From NCBI GenBank assembly GCA_012274205.1, contig JAAOZY010000182.1, forward strand, positions 1-7,601: 7,601 nt of DNA. Direction: 5' to 3'. Positions 1 through 6,183 of the stretch are shown in pieces. The position numbers were made by a program, and so were the translations under genes. Origin of the DNA: Betaproteobacteria bacterium (lineage in GTDB: Bacteria; Pseudomonadota; Gammaproteobacteria; Burkholderiales; SG8-39). Below the pieces are notes generated by a model. It did not search any database and was not told where the DNA came from. It worked only from the letters and a program-made list of their open reading frames with translations. The first letter of the stretch is position 1. Every line of letters starts with the position of its first letter.

Positions 1-408
1 GAAAAGAACCGCAGCTACACTTTGTTCGCGACGCATTATTTCGAACTCACGCGGCTGGCGCTGGAATACCGCGAGGCGGCCAACATCCATCTCGACGCGG
101 TGGAGCACAAGGATTCCATCGTGTTCCTGCACGCAGTCGAGGAAGGCCCGGCCTCGCAAAGCTACGGCCTGCAGGTGGCGGCGCTCGCCGGCGTGCCCGG
201 CAGCGTGACGCGCGCGGCCAAACGCTATCTGCTGCAGCTGGAGCAGCAGAGCCTCACGCGCGGCGGCCAGAGCGACCTGTTCGCCGGGGTGGCGCCCGCG
301 CCCGCGCCCGAACCGCACCCGGCGCTGGATCTGCTCGCTTCGGTCAAGCCCGACGAGCTGAGCCCGAAGGAGGCGCTGGAATTGTTGTACAAGCTCAAGC
401 GCCTTTGA
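1..408 (+). CDS. mutS: DNA mismatch repair protein MutS, C-terminal part
   Basis: This is the last 135 codons of MutS, the cytoplasmic ATPase that recognises base mismatches and recruits MutL; the 5' part lies outside the window. The visible part opens inside the ATPase domain with FATHYFELT (residues 9-17), a MutS signature, followed by the helical segment GPASQSYGLQVAALAGVP (49-66), which is also typical of the family. Residues 90-94, QSDLF, fit the sliding-clamp-binding consensus QxxLF found near the MutS C terminus. A short Ala-Pro linker follows (about 98-104), then a terminal helix SPKEALELLYKLKRL (121-135), matching the small C-terminal oligomerisation region. The reading frame is open from base 1 to the TGA at 406-408. 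The stop overlaps the start of the next gene by one base. The identification is firm; nothing suggests the gene is broken. Confidence 0.97.
   Translation, partial: EKNRSYTLFATHYFELTRLALEYREAANIHLDAVEHKDSIVFLHAVEEGPASQSYGLQVAALAGVPGSVTRAAKRYLLQLEQQSLTRGGQSDLFAGVAPAPAPEPHPALDLLASVKPDELSPKEALELLYKLKRL
292..309 (+). repeat. Three tandem GCGCCC hexamers in the mutS linker
   Basis: Three perfect copies of GCGCCC, in frame, encode the (Ala-Pro)3 stretch between the putative clamp-binding motif and the C-terminal helix of MutS. Loss or gain of a unit would keep the frame and only change linker length. Confidence 0.8.
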
Positions 409-1367
409 TGGGTACGCTCCTTTGGCGCACGGTCCTTTGGCTCCTGCTGGCGCTGCTTGCGCTGCCAGGTCTGGCGCAGACGCCGGCGCGCTTTGCCTTT
501 GCCATCGTCGGCGACGCGCCCTACAACGCGCTGGAAGAGCCCGCATTCGCGCGCGAGCTGGAGGAGATCAACCGGGAAGACCTGGCCTTCGTCGTGCACG
601 TCGGCGATATCAAAGGCGGCGCCAGCCCCTGCACCGATGCCTTGTTCGCCCAGCGCCTGCAGCAGTTCCAGTCGGTGCGCCATCCCTTCATCTACGTCCC
701 CGGCGACAACGAATGGACCGATTGCCACCGCAGCGGAACGGACCCTCTGGAACGGCTGGCAAAGCTGCGCGAGCTGTTCTATGCCGGCGACGACAGCCTG
801 GGCGCGCGCAAACTCAGGCTGGCGCGCCAAAGCGCCGATCCGCGCTATTCAGAATATCGCGAGAACGTGCGCTGGAACTTCGGCGGCGCCCTGTTCATCG
901 GCCTGAACGTCCCCGGCAGCAACAACAACCTCGGCCGCACGCCACGCATGGACGCGGAATACGCGCGGCGCAGCGCGGCCAACGCCGCCTGGCTCGCCGA
1001 GGGCTTCGACCTCGCGAAGAAGAACGGCGTTGCGGCGCTGTTCATCGTGATGCAGGCCGATCCGCATTTCGAAGGCGCGTTGCGGCGCCCGGCGGGCGCT
1101 GCCGACGGCTACGCCGCCTTGAGGCAGGCATTGCTCGCGCATACCCTGGCCTTCGGCAAGCCGGTCATCCTGATCCACGGCGACACCCACCGCTACCGCG
1201 TCGACCATCCCCTGATCGATGCGGCGACGCAGCAGCCGCTAGTCAATTTCACCCGCATCGAAAGCTTCGGTTCGCCGCTGGTGGACTGGATCAGGGTCGG
1301 CGTGGATTCGGCGGGTCCGAAGCTGCTGGGCGTCAGGACCGGCACGGACATCAACGCATCGCGCTAG
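408..1367 (+). CDS. exported calcineurin-like metallophosphoesterase
   Basis: Predicted 319-residue periplasmic or otherwise exported phosphoesterase; substrate unknown. Residues 1-23 look like a Sec signal peptide: a short basic start, a Leu/Ala-rich core (8-20) and a likely cut after GLA (23). No lipobox cysteine is present. Metallophosphoesterase motifs occur in order: GDAP at 35-38, HVGDIKGG at 64-71, PGDNEW at 98-103, an isolated His220 in QADPH, and HGDTH at 257-261. These are the usual positions for two-metal ligands. The first motif reads D-A-P where classic members have D-x-H. I recall the D-x-P form from related proteobacterial proteins, so it is probably a subfamily trait rather than damage. 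The ATG at 408 overlaps the mutS stop (TGATG), which implies translational coupling; a TTG at 405 is a less likely start. Family assignment is good, specific function is not known. Confidence 0.85.
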   Translation: MGTLLWRTVLWLLLALLALPGLAQTPARFAFAIVGDAPYNALEEPAFARELEEINREDLAFVVHVGDIKGGASPCTDALFAQRLQQFQSVRHPFIYVPGDNEWTDCHRSGTDPLERLAKLRELFYAGDDSLGARKLRLARQSADPRYSEYRENVRWNFGGALFIGLNVPGSNNNLGRTPRMDAEYARRSAANAAWLAEGFDLAKKNGVAALFIVMQADPHFEGALRRPAGAADGYAALRQALLAHTLAFGKPVILIHGDTHRYRVDHPLIDAATQQPLVNFTRIESFGSPLVDWIRVGVDSAGPKLLGVRTGTDINASR

Positions 1368-1377
1368 CGCACCGGTA

Positions 1378-1406
1378 ACGCCATGGATTTCCGCTATCTG
1401 TGGCGT
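1378..1406 (+). terminator. possible terminator hairpin after the phosphoesterase gene
   Basis: An 11-base-pair inverted repeat (1378-1388 with 1396-1406, two G-T pairs, 7-base loop) begins 11 bases after the phosphoesterase stop. There is no T-run after it on either strand, so it is at best a weak or Rho-assisted terminator. Its place between the plus-strand phosphoesterase and the convergent small minus-strand gene fits a terminator for either. Confidence 0.35.
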
Positions 1407-1432
1407 CCATTGATTGAATGCAAAGCGCTAAG

Positions 1433-1615
1433 TCAGTCCCATACACTCCACCAGCCGAGCGCGCTGACAGACCAGCGAAAACCGCACTCGGTACAGCGAA
1501 ACTGAATACTGGCTTCAGTGTCCTTCTCCGCCGGCAATAGTTTGCCATGCGGCTCCTTCATTGGAGGCGCGCCGACCAGGTCCATGCAATCTAAGCATGC
1601 GGGCGTGGTAATCAT
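1433..1615 (-). CDS. small zinc-ribbon-like protein, hypothetical
   Basis: A 60-residue protein with two Cys pairs, C7-x-x-C10 and C41-x-x-C44, separated by 30 residues. This is the spacing of a four-cysteine zinc ribbon. The second pair sits in FRCTECGFRW (39-48), the typical second knuckle with an aromatic two to four residues later, and the tail is Trp-rich (W48, W55, W56, W59). An in-frame TAG lies one codon upstream of the ATG at 1615, so this is the earliest ATG start. No good Shine-Dalgarno is seen (TTAGACG precedes the ATG). Codon choice is less GC-rich than in the neighbours. The role cannot be named: such proteins may bind metal, nucleic acid or a partner protein. The gene stands alone, convergent with the phosphoesterase gene. 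It could still be a chance ORF; the Cys pattern is the main argument for it. Confidence 0.5.
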   Translation of the reverse strand: MITTPACLDCMDLVGAPPMKEPHGKLLPAEKDTEASIQFRCTECGFRWSVSALGWWSVWD

Positions 1616-1667
1616 CGTCTAAATTTTGGTTCGAAAAGGTGCGGTTCGCTGCGATACGGTGATGCAG

Positions 1668-1679
1668 TCTTGGCCAAGA
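1668..1679. promoter_or_regulatory. 12-base perfect palindrome upstream of the small zinc-ribbon gene
   Basis: TCTTGGCCAAGA reads the same on both strands and lies about 53 bases upstream of the ATG at 1615. A dimeric regulator site is one possible reading. No convincing -35/-10 pair was found around it, so the call rests on symmetry and position only. Confidence 0.25.
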
Positions 1680-2045
1680 TCGCGCGTATTGCAGCGTGAG
1701 GATGGGATACCACATATATAGGACCACTCCCGCCACTCTGCAATACCAGACTATCGGTAGTGGCCACGCTCGCAATGCTCAGGCCGAGGCTGGCGCGCCG
1801 CGCCCGATGGCGGGTCTGTCGCACCTGAGGCGATATTGCGCTGCGCACAGCGCAGCAACGCATCCGCGAGGATCAGGCCAAACTGCGCACCTTGTGCCGG
1901 GAGCGCTACGGGCGCCCGGATTGCTGCGGGTTCGCGCGGCCGCGGGACGAGGCTGCGAAATGCGGCGGCGAGTCGATTCTCCGCCACAATTCTTCAACAA
2001 TTATTTTTGCAAGCCCGCATCCTTCCTTGGGATACGGCCGTCTCG

Positions 2046-2059
2046 TGCCAATTTTGGCA
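2046..2059 (-). other. second hairpin downstream of thrC
   Basis: The perfect inverted repeat TGCCAA-TT-TTGGCA follows the GC-rich hairpin on the thrC transcript by six bases. In RNA the two-base loop is too tight, so the outer four pairs are the likely stem. It may protect the 3' end or add to termination. Confidence 0.3.
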
Positions 2060-2065
2060 ACGAAT

Positions 2066-2088
2066 CCGGGGCGGACCGCCGGCCCCGG
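2066..2088 (-). terminator. GC-rich hairpin directly after thrC, possible terminator
   Basis: CCGGGGC (2066-2072) pairs with GCCCCGG (2082-2088) across a 9-base loop. Read on the minus strand, the hairpin begins one base after the thrC stop codon. The stem is strong but the following sequence (ATTCG on the transcript) lacks a U-tract, so this is not a textbook intrinsic terminator. Given its position at the end of the alaC-hom-thrC unit, termination or transcript 3'-end stabilisation are the likely roles. Confidence 0.42.
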
Positions 2089-2089
2089 G

Positions 2090-3514
2090 TCAAACTCCGC
2101 TATGGCGCGCGATATGGGCCTTGACCGCCTCGGCATCGGCATCCATCAGCTCGAAGCGCTGCGCGAGCGACTCCAGTTTCTCGCTGCCGGGCGGGTAGTC
2201 TGGATCGCGCCCCAGCGCCTCGCGCATGGTCTGCGCGAATTTCACCGGCAGGGCGGTCTCGAGGCAGATCAGCGGGAGGCCGGGCCGCCGCTGTTCCAGC
2301 CCGACCTTGAGTCCGTCCGCGGTATGCGTGTCTATCATCACGCCGTAGTCCTGGTACACCCGGCGGATGGTCGCAAGCCGGTCGGCGTGGGTGCTGGAGC
2401 CGGACACGAAAGCGTATTCCTGCACATTGGCGAAGTAAGGCGTGCCGGCGAGATCGAACTCACCGCCCGCGTCGACCTTGCTCCACAGCTCTTTCACCAG
2501 ATCTGAGTCGCGCCCGACCAGGTCGTAGACGAAGCGCTCGAAATTGGACGCCTTGGAGATGTCCATCGACGGGCTGGAGGTCTGCGCGACCTGGCTCGAG
2601 GGCCGCACGCGGTAGCGGCCGCTGCGGAAGAATTCGTCGAGCACATTGTTCTCGTTGGTGGCGAGGATCAGCTGCGCAACCGGCAGTCCCATCATGCGCG
2701 CGATGTGACCGGCGCAGATGTTGCCGAAATTTCCCGAGGGCACGGCAAATGCGACCTGTTCCTCGTTCGCGCTGTTTCGACCGGATGTCACCGCGAAATA
2801 GCCGCGGAAGTAATACACCACCTGCGCCGCAACCCGCGCCCAGTTGATCGAATTGACCGCGCCTATCCTTTGGCGCTGCTTGAACGCGGCGTCCTTGTTC
2901 ACCGTCTTCACCATGTCCTGGCAGTCGTCGAACACGCCGCGCACCGCGATGTTGAAGATGTTCGCATCCTGCAGCGAGAACATCTGCGCCGTCTGGAATG
3001 CGCTCATCTTGCCCAGCGGCGACAGCATGAACACGTTCACGCCGCGTTTCCCCCGCAGCGCGTACTCGGCCGAGGAGCCGGTGTCGCCCGAGGTGGCGCC
3101 GAGGATGTTGATGCGCTCGCCCGACTTGGCGAGCACGTACTCGAACAGGTTGCCAAGCAGCTGCATCGCCATGTCCTTGAACGCGAGCGTCGGGCCGTTG
3201 GACAGGCAAAGAATGTGCAGGCCCGGTTCCAGGGTCTTCACCGGGGTGATCGCCTCGCTGCGGAATGCCTCCTTGGTGTAGGTCTTCGCGCACAGCGCGC
3301 GCAAGTCGTCCGGCGGAATATCGTCGCAGAATTTGCGCATGACCTCGTATGCGAGCTCGGCGTAAGACAGCTTGCGCCAGGCCGCGAGTTCGGCGGCATC
3401 CACCTGCGGATAGCGCTCGGGAACCGCGAGTCCGCCGTCAGGGCACAGGCCGCCGAGCAGTATCTGCGTGAAACTTTGCGGCGCCATGCCGCCGCGGGTG
3501 GAAACGTAGCGCAT
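2090..3514 (-). CDS. thrC: threonine synthase
   Basis: Threonine synthase is a cytoplasmic PLP enzyme that converts O-phosphohomoserine and water into threonine and phosphate, the last step of threonine synthesis. The protein is 474 residues, the usual length for the longer proteobacterial type. It starts MRYVSTRGG, a standard N terminus of the family. Key motifs: SNGPTLAFKDMAMQ with the PLP-binding lysine at 113, GATSGDTGSSAEYAL (139-153), NSINWARV (221-228) and the phosphate-binding PSGNFGN (259-265). The ATG at 3514 is six bases after the hom stop, so the two are almost certainly on one transcript; an AGG in the hom stop region is the only weak Shine-Dalgarno. Homoserine kinase, which supplies the substrate, is not between hom and thrC and must be encoded elsewhere. 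All expected catalytic residues are present. Confidence 0.98.
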   Translation of the reverse strand: MRYVSTRGGMAPQSFTQILLGGLCPDGGLAVPERYPQVDAAELAAWRKLSYAELAYEVMRKFCDDIPPDDLRALCAKTYTKEAFRSEAITPVKTLEPGLHILCLSNGPTLAFKDMAMQLLGNLFEYVLAKSGERINILGATSGDTGSSAEYALRGKRGVNVFMLSPLGKMSAFQTAQMFSLQDANIFNIAVRGVFDDCQDMVKTVNKDAAFKQRQRIGAVNSINWARVAAQVVYYFRGYFAVTSGRNSANEEQVAFAVPSGNFGNICAGHIARMMGLPVAQLILATNENNVLDEFFRSGRYRVRPSSQVAQTSSPSMDISKASNFERFVYDLVGRDSDLVKELWSKVDAGGEFDLAGTPYFANVQEYAFVSGSSTHADRLATIRRVYQDYGVMIDTHTADGLKVGLEQRRPGLPLICLETALPVKFAQTMREALGRDPDYPPGSEKLESLAQRFELMDADAEAVKAHIARHSGV

Positions 3515-3520
3515 CGCGGC

Positions 3521-4837
3521 CTAGTTCCGCCCGAGTTCCTCGAGCCGGATGCGCGTCACCTTGCCGGTCACCACCGCGAGGTTCTCGATCGCGACGATGG
3601 CGGCATTGATCTGCTTTTCGCGCGTCTGGTGGGTAAGCATGATGATGTCGACCTGCTCCTCGCCCTCGGACGCTTCCTTCTGCACCATGGCGTCGATCGA
3701 CACCTCGTGATCGGCGAGGATGCGGGTGATGTCGGCAAGCACGCCCGGCCGGTCGACCACGCGCATGCGCAGATAGTAGGAGGTAACCACCTCCTCCATC
3801 GGCAGCACGGCAATGTCGGACAGCTGGTCGGGCTGGAATGCGAGATGGGGCACGCGGTGCTCCGGGTCGGCGGTGTGCATGCGCGTGACGTCGACCAGGT
3901 CCGCGACCACGGCGCTCGCGGTCGGCTCGGCGCCCGCGCCGGCGCCGTAGTACAGCGTCGCGCCGACGGCGTCGCCCTTCACCAGGATTGCGTTCATCAC
4001 GCCCTCGACGTTGGCGATCAGGCGCCGCACCGGGATCAGCGTCGGGTGCACGCGCAGCTCGATGCCCTCGGGCGTCCTGCGCGTGATGCCGAGCAGCTTG
4101 ATGCGGTAGCCGAGCTGCTCCGCGTAGCGTATGTCTTCCTGGGTGAGCGAAGAAATGCCCTCGGTGTAGGCCTTGTCGAACTGCATCGGGATGCCGAAGG
4201 CGATCGCCGACATGATGGTGAGCTTGTGCGCCGCGTCGACGCCTTCGATGTCGAAGGTCGGATCGGCTTCGGCGTAACCGAGGCGCTGCGCTTCCTTCAG
4301 CACCGTATCGAAAGGCAGGCCCTTGTCGCGCATTTCCGACAGGATAAAGTTCGAGGTGCCGTTGATGATGCCGGCGATCCATTCGATGCGGTTGGCGGTG
4401 AGGCCCTCGCGCAGCGCCTTGATGATCGGGATGCCGCCCGCGACCGCGCCTTCGAACGCGACCATGACGCCCTTGTCCTGCGCCGCGGCGAAGATCTCGT
4501 TGCCATGGGTCGCCAGCAGCGCCTTGTTCGCGGTGACCACATGCTTGCCGTTGGCGATCGCCTGCAGCACCAGCTTGCGTGCAATGCCGTTGCCGCCGAT
4601 CAGCTCCACCACGATGTCGATGCCCGGGTCGTTCACCACTTCCCAGGCATCGGCGGTGACAGCGGCCTTGTCCCCCACCAGCTGCTGCGCCCGCGCCAGA
4701 TCCTGGTCTGCGACCTTGGTGATGCGGATGCCGCGCCCGGCGCGGCGCTTGATTTCCTCCTGGTTGCGCGCGAGCACGTTCCAGGTGCCCCCGCCCACCG
4801 TACCGATGCCCAGCAGTCCCACGCTGATCGGATTCAT
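3521..4837 (-). CDS. hom: homoserine dehydrogenase, monofunctional with ACT domain
   Basis: Homoserine dehydrogenase reduces aspartate-semialdehyde to homoserine with NAD(P)H, the branch point to threonine and methionine. The 438-residue protein has three parts. An N-terminal Rossmann domain begins VGLLGIGTVGGG (6-17), the dinucleotide-binding glycine motif. A catalytic domain carries VTANKALLA (101-109, Lys105), GIINGTSNFIL (156-166) and ADPTFDIEGVDAAHKL (191-206, Lys205), as in the family. A C-terminal ACT domain (about 355-430) starts YYLRMRVVDRPGVLADI and is the usual site of threonine feedback inhibition, though that is inferred here. There is no fused aspartokinase, unlike enterobacterial ThrA/MetL. 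The ATG at 4837 lies 25 bases after the alaC stop; a weak AGGG precedes it at short spacing. The stop is six bases before thrC. Length and motifs are complete. Confidence 0.98.
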   Translation of the reverse strand: MNPISVGLLGIGTVGGGTWNVLARNQEEIKRRAGRGIRITKVADQDLARAQQLVGDKAAVTADAWEVVNDPGIDIVVELIGGNGIARKLVLQAIANGKHVVTANKALLATHGNEIFAAAQDKGVMVAFEGAVAGGIPIIKALREGLTANRIEWIAGIINGTSNFILSEMRDKGLPFDTVLKEAQRLGYAEADPTFDIEGVDAAHKLTIMSAIAFGIPMQFDKAYTEGISSLTQEDIRYAEQLGYRIKLLGITRRTPEGIELRVHPTLIPVRRLIANVEGVMNAILVKGDAVGATLYYGAGAGAEPTASAVVADLVDVTRMHTADPEHRVPHLAFQPDQLSDIAVLPMEEVVTSYYLRMRVVDRPGVLADITRILADHEVSIDAMVQKEASEGEEQVDIIMLTHQTREKQINAAIVAIENLAVVTGKVTRIRLEELGRN

Positions 4838-4862
4838 TGCCCTGGCGCCCCGGGAATTTCTC

Positions 4863-6047
4863 TCACAGCAAGCCGTCCTTCTTGAACATGTCCTTGATGC
4901 CGCGCAGCGCCTGGCGCGAGCGCGCTTCGTTTTCGATCAGCGCAATGCGCACATGATCGTCGCCGTAATCGCCGAAGCCGATGCCGGGAGACAGCGCCAC
5001 CTTGGCGTCGGTGAGCACCTTCTTCGCAAATTCGAGCGAGCCCATGCCGGCGTAGTGCTCGGGAATCTTCGCCCAGATGTACATCGACGCCCTGGGATTG
5101 GCCACCATCCAGCCCATTTCATGCAGGCCTTTCACCATGACGTCGCGCCGCTTCTGGTACTTGAGCCGGATTTCCTCGACGCACTCCTGCGGACCCTCGA
5201 GCGCCACGATCGAGGCGACCTGGATCGGCGCGAAGGTGCCGTAGTCGTGATAGCTCTTGATGCGCGCCAGCGCGTGCACCAGGTCCTTGTTGCCGACCAT
5301 GAAGCCGACGCGCCAGCCGGCCATGTTATAGCTCTTGGACATGGTGAAGAATTCCACCGCCACGTCGCGCGCCCCCGGCACCTGCATGATCGAGGGAGCC
5401 TTCCAGCCGTCGAAGGTGATGTCGGCATAGGCCAGGTCGTGCACCACCATGATGTCGTGCGCTTTCGCCAGCGCGATCACGCGCTCGAAGAACTCCAGCT
5501 CCACGCACATCGCCGTGGGATTCGAGGGGAAGCCGATCACCAGCATTTTCGGCTTCGGGATGAGTTCGCGGATCGCGCGCTCGGTCTCGGCGAAGAAATC
5601 CACCCCCGGGGTCATGCGCACCGAGCGGATATCAGCGCCTGCAATGATCGCGCCGTAAATATGGATGGGATAGCTCGGATTGGGCACCAGCACGGTATCG
5701 CCGCGGTTGAGCGTGGCGAGCATCAGGTGCGCGAGGCCCTCCTTCGAGCCGATGGTGACGATGGCTTCGCTGTCCGGATCGAATTCCACGCCATAGCGCC
5801 GCTGGTACCAGGTGGTGATGGCGCGGCGCAGCCGCGGTATCCCCTTGGACACCGAATAGCCGTGCGTATCGTTGCGCTGCGCCGCCTCCACCAGTTTGTC
5901 GACGATGTGTTTCGGCGTGGGCCCGTCCGGGTTGCCCATGCTCATGTCGATGATGTCTTCGCCGGCGTGGCGCGCCGCCATCTTCAGTTCGTTGGTGATG
6001 TTGAAGACGTAAGGCGGCAGGCGATTGATGCGGTCGAACTGTCTCAT
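4863..6047 (-). CDS. alaC: alanine aminotransferase, AlaC type
   Basis: PLP-dependent class I aminotransferase close to E. coli AlaC (YfdZ), which moves an amino group between glutamate and pyruvate to make alanine. With the start at 6047 it has 394 residues and begins MRQFDRINRLPPYVFNI; the stretch RINRLPPYVFNI matches the E. coli N terminus closely. Active-site residues are present: Asn176 in FPSNPTA, Asp204 and Tyr207 in HDLAYAD, Lys238 (PLP Schiff base) in MSKSYNMAGW, and Arg367 in HVRIALIEN, which binds the substrate carboxylate. The frame is open upstream to an ATG at 6098, adding 17 residues that are encoded largely by an inverted repeat and have no family counterpart that I know. No Shine-Dalgarno stands before 6047, so the start is not fully settled. 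The gene is first in a unit with hom and thrC. Confidence 0.95.
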   Translation of the reverse strand: MRQFDRINRLPPYVFNITNELKMAARHAGEDIIDMSMGNPDGPTPKHIVDKLVEAAQRNDTHGYSVSKGIPRLRRAITTWYQRRYGVEFDPDSEAIVTIGSKEGLAHLMLATLNRGDTVLVPNPSYPIHIYGAIIAGADIRSVRMTPGVDFFAETERAIRELIPKPKMLVIGFPSNPTAMCVELEFFERVIALAKAHDIMVVHDLAYADITFDGWKAPSIMQVPGARDVAVEFFTMSKSYNMAGWRVGFMVGNKDLVHALARIKSYHDYGTFAPIQVASIVALEGPQECVEEIRLKYQKRRDVMVKGLHEMGWMVANPRASMYIWAKIPEHYAGMGSLEFAKKVLTDAKVALSPGIGFGDYGDDHVRIALIENEARSRQALRGIKDMFKKDGLL

Positions 6048-6067
6048 ATGGTGCAGTGCAATTGGAT

Positions 6068-6088
6068 TTATACGATATGAGGGGACAT
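6068..6088 (-). other. possible six-codon upstream ORF in the alaC leader
   Basis: On the minus strand, AGGGGAG is followed directly by ATG and six codons (MSPHIV) ending in TAA, 20 bases before the alaC ATG. It sits inside the main hairpin. The Shine-Dalgarno spacing is too short to be convincing, and the peptide shows no run of a regulatory amino acid, so a leader-peptide role is speculative. Confidence 0.15.
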
Positions 6089-6143
6089 CTCCCCTCATAC
6101 TCCCCTATGCCAGGGGCCATTTCGTAAACGCTGAAATGGTCCC
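6076..6143 (-). promoter_or_regulatory. ladder of overlapping inverted repeats in the alaC leader
   Basis: Three stems can form. Stem A pairs 6076-6085 with 6090-6099: ten perfect base pairs and a 4-base loop. Stem B pairs CCCCT (6102-6106) with AGGGG (6112-6116). Stem C pairs 6113-6123 with 6133-6143: eleven pairs, one of them G-T. B and C share 6113-6116 and exclude each other. On the alaC transcript the sequence AGGGGA occurs twice (6106-6101, 6095-6090) and each copy could pair with the upstream CCCCU or the downstream UCCCCU. This is the architecture of an attenuator or translational switch, or of a DNA operator. It lies just before alaC in a divergent promoter region. The function is inferred; the pairing is seen. 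Confidence 0.45.
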
Positions 6144-6159
6144 ACTTAGTGATGCGTCG

Positions 6160-6175
6160 GTCGCGGTAAGTCGCG
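6160..6175 (+). promoter_or_regulatory. direct repeat of GTCGCG spaced one helical turn
   Basis: GTCGCG occurs at 6160-6165 and 6170-6175, ten bases apart, covering roughly the -35 position relative to the TATAAT box at 6184. No recognisable -35 hexamer is present, so a protein bound here could substitute for it. This is a candidate regulator site only. Confidence 0.25.
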
Positions 6176-6183
6176 AAAAAGTT

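Larger units (their letters stand above)
1616..2089. other. 474-base stretch without a convincing gene
   Basis: This gap lies between the small zinc-ribbon gene and the 3' end of thrC. Base composition is mixed, with AT-rich patches near 1621-1640, 1711-1720 and 1995-2010. Several ORFs cross it in both directions, but none has a ribosome-binding site, a clean start and a coherent protein together. The most protein-like segment is plus-strand frame 2 from 1829: it contains QRIREDQAKLRTLCRERYG, a charged helix-like run, but it has no ATG, follows a TGA directly, and degenerates into frame-shifted or thrC-antisense sequence. It may be the remnant of a decayed gene. The gap also holds a 12-base palindrome at 1668-1679 and two hairpins next to thrC. 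Confidence 0.5.

Noticed and set aside
422..1378. 318-codon alternative plus-strand frame within the phosphoesterase gene
   Set aside because: Arg/Ala-rich out-of-frame shadow; the frame starting at 408 has a signal peptide and ordered metal motifs.
1689..1720. Possible plus-strand promoter TTGCAG with TATATA
   Set aside because: The spacing to TATATA is 20 bases, too long, and no credible gene follows.
1515..1863. Minus-strand ORFs (1515-1775 and 1612-1863) overlapping the zinc-ribbon gene and gap
   Set aside because: They have no coherent motif or ribosome-binding site; one is a frame shadow of the CxxC protein.
1696..2124. 142-codon plus-strand ORF in the gap before thrC
   Set aside because: It has no ribosome-binding site or recognisable motif, is of mixed composition, and runs into the antisense of thrC.
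2705..4885. 726-codon plus-strand ORF opposite hom and thrC
   Set aside because: It is antisense to two firmly identified genes, is rich in His, Arg, Asp and Val as expected from mirrored GC-rich codons, and shows no domain.
4323..6080. 585-codon plus-strand ORF opposite hom and alaC
   Set aside because: Same reason: the opposite strand carries hom and alaC with all catalytic motifs, and this frame has low-complexity composition.
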